From positions 54,523,027 through 54,587,026 of the forward strand of contig CM029627.1 of NCBI GenBank assembly GCA_017311315.1: a DNA stretch of 64,000 nt, read 5' to 3'. The notes under the pieces are model-generated. The model was not told the DNA's origin and did not search any database. It saw nothing but the letters and a program-made list of their open reading frames with translations. The position numbers and the translations under genes are program-made. The DNA is from Dendrocalamus latiflorus. Its lineage: Eukaryota; Streptophyta; Magnoliopsida; Poales; Poaceae. This document shows positions 63,867 to 64,000 of this stretch, piece after piece; position 1 is the first letter of the stretch; every line of letters starts with the position of its first letter.

Positions 63867-64000
63867 TCCGAAAAATAAAAATCCCCGAACTGGCCCGGTA
63901 AACCCGAAACGACTAGAAAAGCTGAAAATTGTGAGCTATAGGTCACACTTTCGGCCAAATGTGCTCTGAAAAATAAAAATACCTGCACTAGTCCGGTAAC
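63867..64000 (+). repeat. Array continues off the right edge
   Basis: GCTCCGAAAAATAAAAATCC, then CCGAACTGGCCCGG and a C unit at 63963 match about 58470-58600. The window ends within that C unit, so the array is open on this side. Confidence 0.9.

Larger units (their letters stand above)
1..64000. repeat. 98-bp satellite tandem array, entire window
   Basis: The same unit recurs head to tail from the first to the last base. Counted from GTGAGC in the commonest form it is 98 bp. In order it holds a 16-bp near-palindrome GTGAGCTATAGGTCAC, then CTTTCGGCCAAATGTGC, an A-rich tract GAAAAATAAAAATCC, the segment CGGACTGCCTCGGTAACC, and finally GGAACGACTAGAAAAGC followed by TGAAAATC. Seven CpGs, two CCGG sites, one GGTAACC and two AGCT sites are present per consensus unit. 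About 650 units fit the window. Neither end reaches unique flanking DNA, so the array is longer than 64 kb. No spacer, transposon or gene interrupts it. The genomic role (centromeric, pericentromeric or interstitial) is inference; the tandem structure is seen directly. Confidence 0.99.

Noticed and set aside
1..64000. CRISPR array
   Set aside because: Repeats are long, directly abutting and variable. There are no unique spacers and no cas genes.
1..64000. CENP-B box
   Set aside because: TTTCGGCCAAATG shares TTCG and a downstream A with the box but lacks the required CGGG core at the right spacing. No monomer type that I read fits.
1..64000. Bacterial or plasmid origin of the sequence
   Set aside because: No genes, ribosome sites or operons are present in 64 kb, and multi-kilobase HORs of a short satellite are a eukaryotic feature.

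Overview
The whole window is one tandem satellite array. I see no gene, RNA gene or transposon. The repeat unit is 98 bp, about 47% G+C by hand count of the consensus, and roughly 650 copies fill the 64 kb. Both window ends lie inside the array. The scale, the layered higher-order repeats (HORs) and the absence of genes point to eukaryotic constitutive heterochromatin, such as a centromeric, pericentromeric or other satellite block. I cannot name the species or match the monomer to a described satellite family. Recurrent variants sit at the seven CpGs of the monomer as C-to-T or G-to-A changes, which suggests a genome that methylates CpG.

Layout: positions 1-2608 hold monomers in the reverse orientation. 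At about 2609 the array flips, and everything to the right is in the forward orientation. The stretch from 2609 to about 4400 is the most degenerate, with many indels and truncated units. From about 4.4 to 14.1 kb the monomers are heterogeneous and only faint, diverged higher-order structure is visible. From about 14.4 kb onward the array is built of successive young segmental duplications: a 3724-bp period (14.43-21.73 kb), a 2940-bp offset relationship (19.43-24.43 kb), a roughly 2150-bp unit in four copies (24.65-33.14 kb), a mixed zone with local 587/981-bp and 785-bp repeats (33.1-43.7 kb), a 3137-bp unit in exactly two copies (43.7-49.98 kb), a 2846-bp unit in exactly three copies (49.7-58.25 kb), a 688-bp repeat (about 59.8-60.9 kb) and a 1568-bp repeat (61.1-63.9 kb).

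The monomers fall into recognisable types. Type A is the bulk. Types C, D and B occur mostly in the fixed order C-D-B as a three-monomer cassette of about 294 bp. This cassette is seen in the degenerate zone, in the young HORs and, on the opposite strand, in the inverted block, so it appears older than the inversion and than all larger HORs. Each monomer also carries a near-perfect 16-bp palindrome (GTGAGCTATAGGTCAC) and an A-rich tract.

Short open frames of up to about 110 codons occur on both strands, but they are by-products of the repeat and I do not annotate them as genes. The interest of the window lies in satellite evolution: orientation switch, age gradient, nested amplification, CpG-type decay and a possible dyad-based centromere candidate.
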